A stretch of 64,000 nt of DNA from Mactra quadrangularis. Lineage: Eukaryota; Mollusca; Bivalvia; Venerida; Mactridae. Made by a program: the position numbers and the translations under genes. Within the stretch, counting starts at the first letter, position 1; every line of letters begins with the position of its first letter. Below, in pieces: positions 23,655 through 36,771 of the stretch. The stretch lies in NCBI GenBank assembly GCA_025267735.1, contig CM046303.1, positions 58,731,403 through 58,795,402 on the forward strand. The letters run 5' to 3'. The notes below the pieces were generated by a model. It was not told where the DNA came from and searched no databases. It worked only from the letters and a program-made list of their open reading frames with translations.

Positions 23655-23802
23655 TGTAGTAGGTGTATGCTGCAGCAGTGATATACTGTTTGTCTTCGTC
23701 ACGACCTTCGTCAATTTTATTTTTGTCCCAACGATCCGTCAAGTCTTTCCAAAACATTTCATTTAGATATAACAAAATCATAATTTGGTAATATGGCCAG
23801 AG
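23655..23802 (-). CDS. Candidate exon, unknown protein
   Basis: A 148-bp minus-strand block has a possible acceptor (AAACTAG just upstream) and a good donor (CTACTACA followed by GTAAGC). It is open throughout, with GC-richer codons than its surroundings (GAC, GAA, CAG, TAC). The peptide runs from a hydrophobic start (YYQIMILLYL) into a charged part containing MFWKDLTDRWDKNKIDEG and then ITAAAYTYY. I do not recognise the family. The hydrophobic-then-charged layout could be a membrane-proximal segment, but that is a guess. The acceptor has a poor pyrimidine tract. Confidence 0.3.
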
Positions 23803-25254
23803 CTAGTTTACTTCTCTCATACGTTAATAAATGTATAAAAATATGTATTGACCAATATGTAAACGCTTGTTTTGATAGCGTTTGAATGCAGACAATTTTC
23901 AATTGAGTGGCAAAAGGACCAACCATATTTATATCAAAGTGCAAATTTATAGCATATCTACCTTTAATCACATTCATATTGCTAAATGGTGAAGGAAAAG
24001 ACTTCAATTGAAGCCAACAAATGTCTTTATGAAAATCAATTCCGAAACAGGTATATACATTTGGTTTATCAGTTTAGAATTAAAAAAATATAATATCTAA
24101 TACGACCATTAACTTTATAGCATTTATTACTTTTGCAAAAAAAAGCTACAATAATATAAATTTCACCAAGCCTGCCTTGCAATAAGTGCCTGTTGATTAA
24201 ATGTATTACACATATTTAGATATTAAAGTTAGGACCTAATTGTGATTTGGTAATTAAAATAGGTTTGATATATCTCATTGTCGCAGCTTTTATTATTAAA
24301 ACCCTGTTAAATTGTTTACAAAGTTATGACAAAAAGATATGTTTACAGAGATATAAATCAGTTCCAACATTTTACAAGGCACGCAATAGGTCTTAAGTTG
24401 AATTAATACGTTTTCAATTTAAATGCGACTACATGATGTTCACTAGACAGTGGTCTCTATTAATGCAATAAATCTTTTTTTCTGATTCAATATTTGTTTC
24501 AATAATACAGATTATACAAAGAAAAGCCAATAAGATTGCAACCATAACAAAGAAGTCTCAACACTAAATTTTATAAACAAAAAAGTCTTATTCCTGGAAA
24601 TGTAAATGAAAGTAATTAAAACACATATTTTTTATTTGTGTAATGTAATTAAATGTTTTGCTAAGTAGCTAAGTATATAAATTCCACTTAAACAGTCACA
24701 ATATCGGTCACAACACTGTTTTCTGCGCTTTCAGAATAAGATATGAAATATTAAGTTGATGCTTATGTAGGGAGTACCAGCTAAATTGTTTGATAAATTG
24801 AAAAACTTGGTTACATTGAAAGTCTTATCTAGGATGTTCAAATTTTGCTCTAGTACCAAATGATTAAAATATGAGGTTTACCTTATATGTACAATTTGAT
24901 GGAAAAAAATAAGCACAGACTACTTGTGATAGGATTAATTTCTGAAATTTGTGTCGTATATAACAAAGTGTTATAAAATCATATAAATATATATGAAGAA
25001 GACAAATTCTACCATTTCAATAAGACATAACAACAAATTTGGCATACTTGGCATGGCTTATGTAAATTGTTCAGTTGATGTTTTCTGTGACTGGCTAAAA
25101 TATGAACATCATACACAATAGTGATTTCTGATTCCACATTAACAGTATTTATATTGTCTAAATCAATGCGTCATTTTTTCTAATAGAGACAAATTGACAT
25201 TATGCAATTTGTTCGTTTAAGCGAATTTGTTTTTGAAACCTTGCTACGTAGTAG
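23803..25254. other. AT-rich stretch, no gene seen
   Basis: No feature supported; the minus frame at 23759-24007 has no recognisable domain. Confidence 0.45.
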
Positions 25255-25690
25255 TACAATTTCTTGAACAGTTAATGAGACATTTCAGCTGGACACGACA
25301 TTCAGTAATTACAATGTCTAGTGATAAGTATATTCGGATACATTTAATCTATCAAGAGTTCTATCTTCTTCTATAATATATTGCTGTCCTGAAATCTTTC
25401 TTGAGCATCGAATGGAAGCATTTTGTTGCAAAAAATATCTGGTTAAGCCTCAAAATAGGACAAACTAGTTTTATGTCATTGTTTTGCTAATGAAGAATCT
25501 GATTGTACTTCAAAAATTCCTTGGGATATGTAATGTATTAGTATTATCATAATAATAGGTGAAGATAAGCATTTGCAAAATGTTTGCATTATCTATGATT
25601 TGAGACTCAATTGCTTTTAAAATAAATGATAATGAGTTACAACTAATTAACGATTTAAAAGGTATCAGTAGCAGACATCTGGCTAAACGT
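25255..25690 (+). repeat. Older diverged duplicate, copy 2
   Basis: Partner of 23090-23520 (see its shared blocks). It ends about 25 bp before the first unit of the large tandem array. Confidence 0.5.
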
Positions 25691-28600
25691 TGCAAAGTTG
25701 TTAAGCAATTATACTGTAAATAGCATGGTATTAATCTGATGAGTATAAATTACTTCTCTCGCTCACTTTACCATTCAAATTGAGCTGCACAGTACCAATC
25801 TCCCAACTTTGCCGGATAAACTAAGTACAGATCGACATTAACCTAAAATTATCTATATCTCGTCGTTGCATTATCTAAAACATACATTATACGTGACAGA
25901 AAAACATTAGCTGGCATTATATATAACAAACAAATAACAAGTTTATGCTGCTATTTATGCATAAAAATATCACCAGTTTTTGTTCTGCTCTTATGATTCT
26001 TAGCTTTGCTTTTCACTGGATATACAAATGTCGTTGAAATGGCTGCATTGACAGAGTAACAATCTCGCAGATGTTGATTGTAGTGATAACAACTGGAACC
26101 AGAAATACTTTCACATGCAATAATGCGATAATAAATGCTTAAAGCCTATTGTGTCTTGCAGACGTTTAATCAGAATAATCTGTCTGTACTGTTAGGTCCT
26201 TTGCGTTTTCCTAATTCTGATTGCAATCGGTTAATCTAAAACTTCGTACTTTAAGTAAAAATCAACAAGTGTCTTTTCATGTTACTTGCCCAATTCTAGT
26301 CAAATTAAGTAAGTAAATTCGTAGGAAACTAGAAATCATCTGCGTCTACACAGATCATTATGTCCTCACGTCCTGAAGGTTTACTTAATTGCCTTTTAAA
26401 CAATTTTATAAATAATTATATCTACTCCGCGTCGAACGCCTCGAAGATATTCAAGCCTCATAAATAAGTCTGAATTGAATTGAGATCGTAGGGGTTGCAA
26501 CATACCTTATCTGATTTGCAGTTCCAAACTTAAAGTTTAGTACAATCATTAATTTAGACAAAATGACAACGAATGGTAAATGAGGTTTAAATCTCCTACA
26601 AAATCTTCGATTTAAGAAGAACCGATAATATGATAGGCAATTTCTTACTTATGCATTTTTGTTACATACACTTATTTGTTCAGAAACTTTATTTACTTTA
26701 CCTTTATAGGTGAACAGTTTGGATTATTCAATGAACACAGAGTAATATAATGAATTATTTTAACTGAAAATTACCATATCTCAGAATTTCAATACTAGAA
26801 GGTAATTACAGAGATGATTGCATTCTTAAGCTTGGCAAAATCTCTTTTTGATCACTATTCTCGAAAACAATAATACAACAAAATGTGGGACTTCGTACTT
26901 TAATAAAGATAGTAATTTCGTAAAATATAAGTCAACATCTTGAGATTATTTTCATCATCAAAACACTATCGTATAAACAATAACATGTTTACGACTAATA
27001 CTTCGGTAGGAAGTAAGTGCAAATAATTTAAAAATAGTATCCGCCTATGAAATTATTATTCTTTCTCCATTCTTTTAGACAGAAAAAACAGTTGATTGAC
27101 TATCAACAAATATTGTGACAGAAAGTTCCGTTCTGAAGTAGAAGTACGAGAAGATGATAGTGTTTCTAATTTGATTAAAAAGCCCTAACATTTGTGAAAA
27201 GAAAGAAGCCTATGATAGGAAATCAGAACATGCACTTGCTACTTGTTTACTTCTTCAAACTTTGACATTTACATTCTTTGTTGTTAATGCTGAGTTATAG
27301 CTTGTTAACTTGTTTGAATTAATAACGAGGGCTCATTTAGTACATTCTAGTCATGAAAGTCTGTCTGAAACCCCATTTGTTCAGACCTCATGGTACATAC
27401 ATTTATTCAACTAAATAGGGTTTTAAGGTAAAGCACTTAATTTTAAGGTCAAATTCACTGGTTTCAATTCTTCAATTTTCCAAAATATAGATAAGTTTGA
27501 AATATTATCCAAACTTTCGCAAAATTTTGTTGTCACATAACGGCATAATACGAACTTAAATTCGTAGTCATATAAGCACCTGCATAAAAGTATGCCTGTG
27601 TTATCGTTCGTGACAGGAATCGGTATGACGTCATCGTATTCCTACATCTTGATAGCGGCTTTTAGAAATAAAGGCTTATTCAAGAATAGCTATTGAACAG
27701 TTATTTTTATTTTTTTTATCAATGTATTTTTTCTCTGCTTCCATTATATTATTTTGGCTAAAATAATTTTTGATTATATAAAGAATGGTTCCCGGGTAAA
27801 ATGATTTGAACATACAAAAGCACAAAATTATTATTTGTAATACTGTGTTTAGAATGCGTTCAGGTCAATGTACGGTTAGTGAAGTCATTCACTTGTTTAC
27901 TTCTACAAGATATCTACACTCTTTGTTGTAAATGCTGCGATATAACTTGCTAATTTAGAAAGGTCATTTGATTTAACACAGAAACGTGTATACAGTTCAA
28001 TGACTCTCTAACATATTTTACTTTATATTTAAATATTTCTTACTAAAATATCTTAAAACAAACTCTTATACATATCAATTTTTAACAAGCGTTACTCTGA
28101 CAAATACTTCTATGTATCGTCATATGTTTACATTAAATTGAAACACATCAGAAGTCAATACTGACTTCATTGATGAAGAGCACACAAACGAAACGTAACG
28201 TATTGATGATATCTAATGGATTGATAAATAAGCTTTTAAAAGGTTTCATTACTTACAATGTATACTTATAGGATAAAGTAATAGTAAATTCCATTTGGAC
28301 TAAATTGTGTTTACGTTTCTACTAATGTCACAATCCTTGACATGTGTTATATGCGACCACTAAGAGATAATTAATTTACATGCAGTGCTAACTTGAAGTC
28401 AGCTGATAGCAACTTTATCGATATGGACGTTTTTAAGTGAGGCAAATATGTATCCTTAGAAATTCTGTAGAGAGCGCGTGACATGTGGTAATATAATTTA
28501 TAGAACGTTTGCATGTTTTATATTTACTGCTTACTATACGGGTATCACTGCTACACTATGTAGCTTTGAGAACGGGGTTTTATCTCCTCGAAAGTTATCT

Positions 28601-28989
28601 TTGTTCATATCAATGTGTAGTGCCATGTAAAGACTATGTTTTTTTCAGTTTATTTCTGCTATATGAATTTCTTGTTTTTTTATACAATATTTGTAACTAT
28701 GTCTGTTTCTGTCTTCTTTTATAACATTGAAGTAAATGAAAGTATTACTCATGATAATTTTTTTCTTTAAGTTAAACCGAACGTAAGCACTGTATTTCAG
28801 CAAATTTGTTTCGTATGGAGCAAATCAAACAGCTGACTATTCATGAACAGCAAAAGCAAACTTAACAACAATACAACTTCGAGATTGTTTAATTAAAATT
28901 GAGGAAACAAACATGTTACTATATAATTACAGTTGTAAATGAGAATAAATAACAACACATTGTCGGGCATTAGTTTGAAACTATCATCG

Positions 28990-29340
28990 ACTAGTTTTCT
29001 TTCTGTGCGAATTCTATATAAAATTGCCAGAACAAATATTTACTCAAATCGTAAATAACTCCTGGTATGTCTAAAGGCGCCTGTTTGCAGGACTTGTGTA
29101 AGTTCAACAGAACATTTAGTTAGATGTATAATGGGTGGAATGAATATAAAGAACATACAAGGTTCATCAATCAAGTCATGTTGTATTGATTTCAGTGTTA
29201 TATACAATGCTGTATCATCTAATTAAGTTTCGAAAGTATCAATTTATGATGGATTAAACAATGATTTTACGTTGATGAAAGCGTCAGTAAGAAAATGTGT
29301 CTACCGTTTTAATCATCGTTTGAATAAATTATGAGAACAC
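28990..29340. other. Conserved AT-rich block with broken frames, unit 1
   Basis: Counterpart of 51720-52060 and 62340-62680. On the plus strand a splice-like block (acceptor GATTTCAG, donor GTAAGA) is open in units 3 and 4 but has a TAA here and is frameshifted in unit 2. On the minus strand a block starting after AACAG reads APLDIPGVIYDLSKYLFWQF to a stop. Opposite-strand candidates in the same place cannot both be real, so I call neither here. Confidence 0.3.
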
Positions 29341-30531
29341 ATTTAGTACTGTCTAATCCTAAAAGTCTATGTGAAACACCATTTGTTTTGACCTCGTGGA
29401 ACATACATGTATTCTATTAAAAGGGTTTTTTAAAGTTGAAACACTGAATTACACATACATTTAAACTTGTTTTCGATAACAAAGAGAACGGTTCTCGAGA
29501 AAAGTGTTTAGAACATACAAAAACAGGCACAAAATTATCATTATTTATACCGTTTTGAGAACGCGTACAGGTCAATGAACGTTTGGTAAAGTCATTTACA
29601 GGTTTGAAACTTATTTTTGTATTTTGTAAAAAGTGATAATTTGTTAATTTGTTTTAGTAACAAACTCAGTACACCAGCTGTACCATCACAACCTAATATC
29701 AGAACAGAGTCGTATAGTAAACTACATATTTCTTTGTTTTTGTTTTTAAATAATATGTCCTTGTTTTAGGTGACTCTATCGGGCATTTTGCGGTTTAGAT
29801 AAGTACACTGAATTTATTGGTTCTCAATATTGGTTGTATGGAACTAGTGTATATGAGGAAGTCATACTATAAAAAGATCTGAACTGAAGTAGTTTATTAT
29901 TATTATGTAAATATTGTATTTTTGCTCATAATAAAATTGTCATTTCTCAGAAAATCGATATCAATCAGGAGAAGACCTTGACAAATGTGAAACATGTTGA
30001 CAAAAAACATTTTTGGAGAAGTGTAAGCTAAGCAATATACTTGATGAATTCTGCAAGTAAAGAGTTTTATTTTTTTCAAATCAAATTACTAAAGAACTTA
30101 AACAGGGACGCGAAACTATTTTGAAATCCGATCAATAGTTTGCTTTACTAACAATGAATGCACAAAACTGAATATAGCTTTTTTGTGCGTCTTTTGTTCT
30201 GCTTAAGCTTGAATTAAAGCATAGCTAGAAGAACAGTCAAGTTTCTTTCACCTCACCATAAATGTCATCTTACAAACGTTGCTGACATTAGTTTAAATGA
30301 GAATTGTCATAGGTTTTGGTATAGGTCGAGATCCCCATACGTAGCAATGTTATTTTATTGACAAGAATATTATTTTCACTAACGTGTATTTATACATCAT
30401 TAAAGCAAAGATATAATCGTTGACCTTAGACTAATTGCATATAAGTGATTGATTGTTAAGCTAGGCATGCGAATCATGACATCGTATCCTAGCTTGATTG
30501 ATACTGGCAATAGGGTGTTAACATTATCCTA

Positions 30532-30622
30532 ATTTTATTTATTAATTCTGGGTTAAACGCCGTAACATTGTTTTGGGCATGTTACAACATCCAGCTCATC
30601 TAGCTTTCCTGGACCCTTGTCA
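30532..30622 (-). mobile_element. SINE family B 3' fragment, unit 1
   Basis: About 90 bp containing GGGTTAAACGCCGTAACATT, a CATCCAGCTCATCTAGC block and TTTCCTGGACCCTTGTC. These match the 3' part of the full SINE at 10124-10398. The tRNA head is absent. Present at the same place in every unit, so it was inserted before the array amplified. Confidence 0.7.
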
Positions 30623-32697
30623 CATTTTTTTCTAAACGAGCCATCATAGTTTTTGTCTGCAAAGAGCATATATATATACCACAAAAAGTAGTTCTCTTAT
30701 TCAAGTTCTGTGTTTGAACTATTTTTTCTGTAACATTGGTGAGTATCGAGAAAAAGTAGTTCCATAATTAAGTTCTGATGTACCATAGATACCAGTCAAT
30801 ATTTTCAGAATAAATATGATGTTTATTTGCCAGATAGCTGACTACTATGGGTTCTGTTATATCTAATGAAATAAACACTATTCAGTGTCTGCACTTCTTT
30901 GTTTTCAACAATATTTCAAAACTGTCATACAAAAAGCAGGATTGGTATTAACGTGTCTTGTAAATAAACAGTCTTAAATAAACGAATCAATTTGGATAAG
31001 GGTTAGTTAAAATAACAGTCAAAGATGACAGCAAAGTCACTATTAAACACCTCTATGAAGATACACTGTAATAAAGGTTAATAGTATAACTTTCCTTACG
31101 ACTCTGTGTAGAATTCGCTTTATACTATTAAGATAATAATTTATAAAAAGTTTGATTAAACATGGCATGATTGAAGATGAACTTTTATCACAAATTAGAT
31201 TTAAAGGTAAGGCATTGTCTGTGTATTAACTGTTATATGTAGATGACATTGCAGTACAAATCCAATCGTATGAATATAAAACATGCATTCTTCCAGACGC
31301 TGCAGGACATTTCACCACATCTATCATCTATGCAGATTAAATGCATACCATATAGATACAAAATGTTAATAAAGAATCTGCTTACTGAGCAAGTATTGTA
31401 TTTTTTTTCTACTGGGTATATTCAACAAATTCAGAATCATCAAGTTGTAAAATATAACTATATTTCCATTCTGGGCATAATCAAATTTGGTTCTCTTCTA
31501 ACTTAATGTTATGCATTTCAAAATCAAATCAAGACGGTCATACAATAGCAAAAAGGACAATAAAATATGCATTTCAGACGTTTTATGATTTGTTCTGGAG
31601 GGAAATTATTTGTTACGCTTCCAGATGGGTTTAACAACTCGTATTGAACGTACAGTTAAAGTTTCTAGTCAAAGCATTCAATGAATCATAATGGAATGGA
31701 ATTTAAGATATCATTCCGTTAAGTTATTGTATTTCAAATAAAATAATGCCAGACAGAAATGCCAACTGTAGCAGGATATTGAAACGTTTAATGCTAACCG
31801 CAAAAAAGTCAGCTTTAAAAAGGAGGACCAAACACACTCTTCTCACATACAAGACGTTCCAAATACCAATCTTTAATCGCAAACTTATAAACATCAGTTG
31901 GATCGATAATAAGATGCTTTGATCGATGGTTTTATAAATGTTGCAACCGCATGCCGTTAAAATACTGAATACACTTAATAAAGCTTGTGTAAATGGATAG
32001 ACAATTCGTTAAATTTTATTTAAGTAAAAGGATTTTTGGGTTGACCATTTGCCATCTAAGTAGCAGGATTTGCAATTTTGCATAATTCTCAAATATATTT
32101 CTAGTTATACTCAGACACAATGTACATACCATAAACATTAACTAAATTATGAAAAAGACTTCGTGGGAAATAGAAATTTTTAAATTGAATTACGTGTGTT
32201 GAATTTAACTGCCACAGGAATATTCGACTTCAATACATTTTAAAGTTTACGTCTGGACTATATATAAAGGACCAATTAAAATCTATTTTCACTGGGATTT
32301 CTGTGCGATGGAAACTAAATTGTATTCGACGCGAAAAGAAGTTATTAAGTAGGCTGAATGTCTGAATATTTTATCACAATGGCTTAACCTGCATAAACAT
32401 ACATGTATTAAAATACAAAATAGCAAATGTGTTTTGTTGAAATGCATGTTTCTTTGAACAATATGAAGTGCACATATAACTCAGATTCTATAATGTTACA
32501 TAAAAGAGTAAGATGATAATAAGCCCCCCTAGAATTTGGAAAATGTACATGTCCAGTAGTGTATTTCTTGCTTGTAAGCTATTTTTAAGTAGTATGAAGC
32601 AATTTTTCTTGTTGCTTAACATAGATTTAATGGTTATGTAGTTTTTATTATCGATATGTTGCATTTTTTCCTGCAAAATGTGTATAATATGGCTGTG

Positions 32698-32797
32698 GTT
32701 CGAGGTTCGGAACCCCCTAGAAAAATTCGGACCCCCCCCCTAGAAAAGTTCAGACCCCCCCCCCCCCCCAGAAAAAAATTCTGGATCCGCCCCTGAT
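32698..32797. repeat. C-rich minisatellite and possible transposon end, unit 1
   Basis: Two to four degenerate repeats of about 20 bp, each TCGGACC-like followed by a C-run and TAGAAAA, ending in ATTCTGGATCCGCCCCTGA. Read on the minus strand, the end is CAGGGGCGGATCCAGAAT, a string that resembles termini of some hAT-like elements. I could not find the partner terminus, so the transposon reading is tentative. The C-run lengths differ between units. Confidence 0.6.
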
Positions 32798-33955
32798 ACT
32801 ATTGTAATGTTCGCATCAAATATACAAATATCTTAAATCATTATGAATACATTATAGACAATAACAGTTATAATAACTTCAAGATACATTACCATTGTCA
32901 TAGTGTTTGTAATGGTGAGACGCATTGTGAGTACGCTTTGTTAGTAGTCGGAGGCATCCATATTAATGAAAGTTATCTTTTATTAAATCGTCTGTACATT
33001 ATTCAACGATATGTAATTCATCGACAAGGACTCTAGTGATAGTATCATATAAAAACATATTTGTTCGTTTTCTCTGAGTATATGACGATTTAATACTCCG
33101 TTGATCGATTAAAATACCCGAAGGCTAACAATATACATTTAGCTTTAAGAATTATTTGTGTTACTGATTTTAAAGGTATTTAAATGTCGTTCGTATTTAA
33201 AATCCAACGTGGAAGATACATATAGAAAGAACATTATTTCCTGGTATGTTGTATTAGATATATGCATTATACATATTGTGTTTTAGTAATTGTTATCTTC
33301 TATGTTATTGCCATTTACATGCCTGTTACCTTTTTCTGTGACAATTGGTGACAATAATTGGAAAGTATGATGTAAAAACTTCTCCTTTTTATTGTCATTA
33401 AGTATCAGACTATTGTATTGTTAGCATCTAATCTACACGATCTATCTTAAACCATTTTGATTACATTATAGTACATAACTCAAAGATACAACTCATTGTC
33501 ATGGTGTTTGTATTGGTGAGAAGTTTTGTGATTACGTTTTGTTTGTAGTCGAAGGCATACATATTTATAAAGGTTATCTTTTATTAAATCGTCTGTACAT
33601 TATTCAACGTCATGTTATTCTAAGACAAGAACCCTAGTGATTATATCATATAGAAACACATTTGTTAGTTTTCTCTACGTATATGATTATTTAATACTCC
33701 ATTTGCCGATTAAAATATCTAAAGGCTTACTTCGCATTTAGCTTTTAGAAGCATTAAAGTTACTACTTTCAAATGTATTAAAAAGCCATTTGTTCCTACA
33801 ATCTAACGCGGAAGGAACATATATAAAGAAAATTGAATCTTGGTATGTTGTTTTAGAAAGTAGCATTAGTAATTATTAACATCCATTTTATTGCCATTTA
33901 CGTGTCTGATTTTTTTATTCTGTAAACTGGTGATAATAATTGGAAAGTATAACGA
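32797..33955 (+). repeat. Internal ~600-bp direct duplication, unit 1
   Basis: Two diverged halves (about 32797-33370 and 33405-33955) share blocks in order: GACTATTGTATTGTTAGCAT-like, TTATCTTTTATTAAATCGTC (offset 601 bp), TTTTCTCTRMGTATATGA, CGGAAG and TGGTGAYAATAATTGGAAAG. Both halves exist in units 1-3, so this duplication is older than the array. Confidence 0.7.
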
Positions 33956-34838
33956 GTATATGTTTCTAAATCTGAAAATACATATATTCTATAGCGTTGA
34001 TATTAAGGAAATAAAACCTCGTTATAGTTGTTTGCTTTCTGAAGCAATTATTCGACATACAGAGCTGATTTTTGTTGAAATATTAATTATCATGCTTTGT
34101 ATTATTATTATACTCATTAATGTTTTTCATTACAAAACTACGACTGATATATCTTATGGTTATATCATTATCTATTTCAAGGACAAGGCGGTGTAGTTAT
34201 GTCATACGCGTATGTTATGGTTTTGTAAGTCGATAAGATGTATGCTATGTAAAACAATCTTATTATATGTATATATAAATTATAATGTAATATGTCTGAA
34301 TGTAAACATATTGTAATCTTTTATCGCTGGTAACAAATTACAGGATTTATATCTCATAATGTGGCAACTATTGTACTACATTTCATGATTACTTTAGTTA
34401 AGAAAAAAAAGAATAACAAGTATACCCATTTGAAGCAATGCTGTATAAAATCCAGACAGTTAAAAAGGAATTAGGTATGTTAAGCATTCGTAATAAATTC
34501 ATCATATTTTACAAGCTTTCAGCCTTTAAATATACTCGACATTTCGCATAGAATTCTATGTACACATTTCTCTGAAAGTGTTTTGCTTAGTTAAAGAAAT
34601 GAATTTTAACTTTCTGACCAATATTCCGCTTGTGAAATCATAGTTTAGTTAACCTAATTGTTTCAGGAATTTGATGCAGATTCTCGTTTTTCTCTTTAAT
34701 TTTATACAAGAAGCGGAACGCATTTCGCTTTTCACAAACTTAATATTGAATAAGAATGTTTATTGAGAGTGGTTCACATGAATCAAATATCGAGTATTAT
34801 TTGATTGAAAAAACAAGAAATGCATTCACGTTAGATGA

Positions 34839-34925
34839 TTAAATGATTTCATTTGTTCGTTCGACAAAATTGAGAAAAGGGTTATCAATTTTTTCTTCCA
34901 AAGGTTTGTCAATGACTGGCGAGAT
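34839..34925 (-). CDS. Candidate terminal exon (exon 3) of unknown array gene, unit 1
   Basis: An 87-bp minus-strand block is preceded by a CAG acceptor and ends in TAA. The peptide begins ISPVIDKPLEEKIDNPFLNF. The same length, acceptor and stop occur in units 2 and 3. The four amino-acid changes between units against about one silent change show no sign of purifying selection, so a relic or chance frame is possible. Unknown family. Confidence 0.25.
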   Translation of the reverse strand: MSPVIDKPLEEKIDNPFLNFVERTNEII

Positions 34926-35635
34926 CTGTAGTGAAAGCAAACAATCATGTTTTAAGATCAATGTGAACACACAGATAATTTTTGCCTTGGTTGAAAATCA
35001 TCACTTTCATTCTTTGTACTGCCATAATTGTATCTTGGGATTGTTTCATGCACGAATATAATGCATGAAAACGTCGATATCTATTAGTGTTTAATCAAAA
35101 AGCTTAATGTGGTTATGTGTATTGAAAACTTAAATACATGTATTGCAATATTTATTTGTGTGATTATATAATTCTTAAATGAAATCTAAAGGCAGACTGG
35201 CGAAAATTGAATAATGTCAGACAATACATAAATATCGCGGGATCTGTGGTAATGCATGTGATATTAATTCATTTTTCCTGCCACCAATGTCAAGGACCAC
35301 AATGAAAAATATACCTAATTTTTGTGTGTGATTATTTGTATTGGGAAGCATGTTATGGTATAAAATTAAATTATATATTTTAAATAATCTGTTTTAATTT
35401 GATGCTAAAGCATTTTAAACAGCATTTTGTGTCATATTTGTTTTATTGTATCATTATATCTTACCTAAAAATGAAACAAATATATCTATTTACCTAATTT
35501 AGCTACATGATTATATTATACTTATAATACGTAAGGATATTTTTTGTACAGAATTTTAACTCTTGGAATGAGAGTGTGTCGCTTATTAAGCTTTACTTTG
35601 ATAATTTTAATATTCGTTTAATGACCTTGGTTTAC

Positions 35636-35833
35636 TAGCACTTGATGATATCTTATAAAGAATTAAAAAAATCAATATCACACCGATATTACATTGAATA
35701 CAACCATTATCATTATTATTACTTTTAATATAACTAGAAAATCCATTAGTCCTGGTATTGAGACAGTTTGCGTATCTCATTGAGTTGTTTAAATAAAAAC
35801 ATTGCGTGAAAATTGATAGGGATGATGATCGAA
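35636..35833 (-). CDS. Candidate exon 2 of unknown array gene, unit 1
   Basis: A 198-bp minus-strand block lies between a TAATTTAG acceptor and a GTAAAC donor, open throughout. The peptide has four cysteines (QCFYLNNSMRYANCLNT, then NGCIQC) followed by a hydrophobic run GVILIFLILY, which could be a membrane segment. The length is exactly 198 bp in all three units even though flanking DNA has indels. The join to exon 3 is out of phase with the borders I picked, so at least one border or the model is wrong. Unknown family. Confidence 0.25.
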
Positions 35834-36560
35834 CTAAATTATGACATGAAATAAAGCGGCAAGTAATCATAATACATAAAAAGCTGATGCCATAAAACTA
35901 ACACGCAAGTTTGGTAAAAATCAGAATTATCTGTTAGAAAGCATCTAGCATCGACGCATGAAAATAACACTATTTAAACATGAATCATTTATTTTGTATA
36001 TAAATCTAATACACTCTATATATTTACTTGAGGCATCTAACGATTAGACTTTATCAGGTTGCCAAATGTTAGTGTCATGACATGTTGTTGGATATACCCT
36101 TTAAAATTGACTTACGCCATGCAGAATAGAATTGATTGAATTAAGTATCATCAGAATATTCATTCATACTGTTTACGCCTCTTCAAAATACAGTCATTTA
36201 GTGAGTGTATTGCTCCAACGAACAGATAGAGACTCTTTTATAGAAACAAAAATGCGTTTTGAACTTATGGCGGTTGTGAAGAGAAAATAGGTAAATTGTA
36301 CTTTAAGCACTCATAATAGCAAAAGTCCATTTACGTAGATTCAATGTCTTTTCAGATAAAACATATCCAGAATGATTTATATCCTCGATCAATGCAGAAA
36401 CAATTTAGTTTTCTCGCTTTAATCTGGACAATATTGATAATTTATTCATTTAAGCGATCATAACAGTTTCCTGTCAGTAAAACGAAATTGCACACACATA
36501 CAAATGAAACATGTGATTAACATGTATTAGACATATGCTACTCCTATGAATTATATGATG

Positions 36561-36771
36561 GGCGCGGCAAACTTTTTAGAGGTTGGTTCTGGAATGAATT
36601 TTATGTTCACTTTCCCTCCTACCACTGATTCTTAAGACAGTTTTTAGTTTCTGATGGAAGTATGTGTCCAGTAACTGGTTAATAGCTAAATCCAGCGATT
36701 TAGCCTTTCCATGAACGGTATGTATGTTGACTGATATGACCTTAACATTGTGCTGTTACGACGTTATACCC
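36561..36771 (+). mobile_element. SINE family A body without tRNA head, unit 1
   Basis: Plus-strand copy of the family A body: GGCAAACTTTT, then CTACCACTGATTCTTAAGAC, TGATGGAAGTATGTG, AATAGCTAAATCCAGCGATT, CCTTTCCATGAACGG and GCTGTTACGACGTTATACCC. It is 5'-truncated: the tRNA-like head is missing. Confidence 0.75.

Noticed and set aside
31230..31640. YVDDIA-like string near 31240 and LPDGFNNS-like string near 31610, reminiscent of reverse transcriptase motifs
   Set aside because: The order is reversed relative to real reverse transcriptases, the frames differ and contain stops, and no other RT motif is present.
33891..34196. Plus-strand 101-codon frame rich in I, F, Y and K, with a relative in unit 2
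   Set aside because: AT-driven composition, disrupted in unit 3, no domain; conservation is explained by array identity.
34843..35061. Plus-strand frame (MISFV...) in units 1 and 3
   Set aside because: It lies antisense to the better supported exon 3 candidate and is broken in unit 2.
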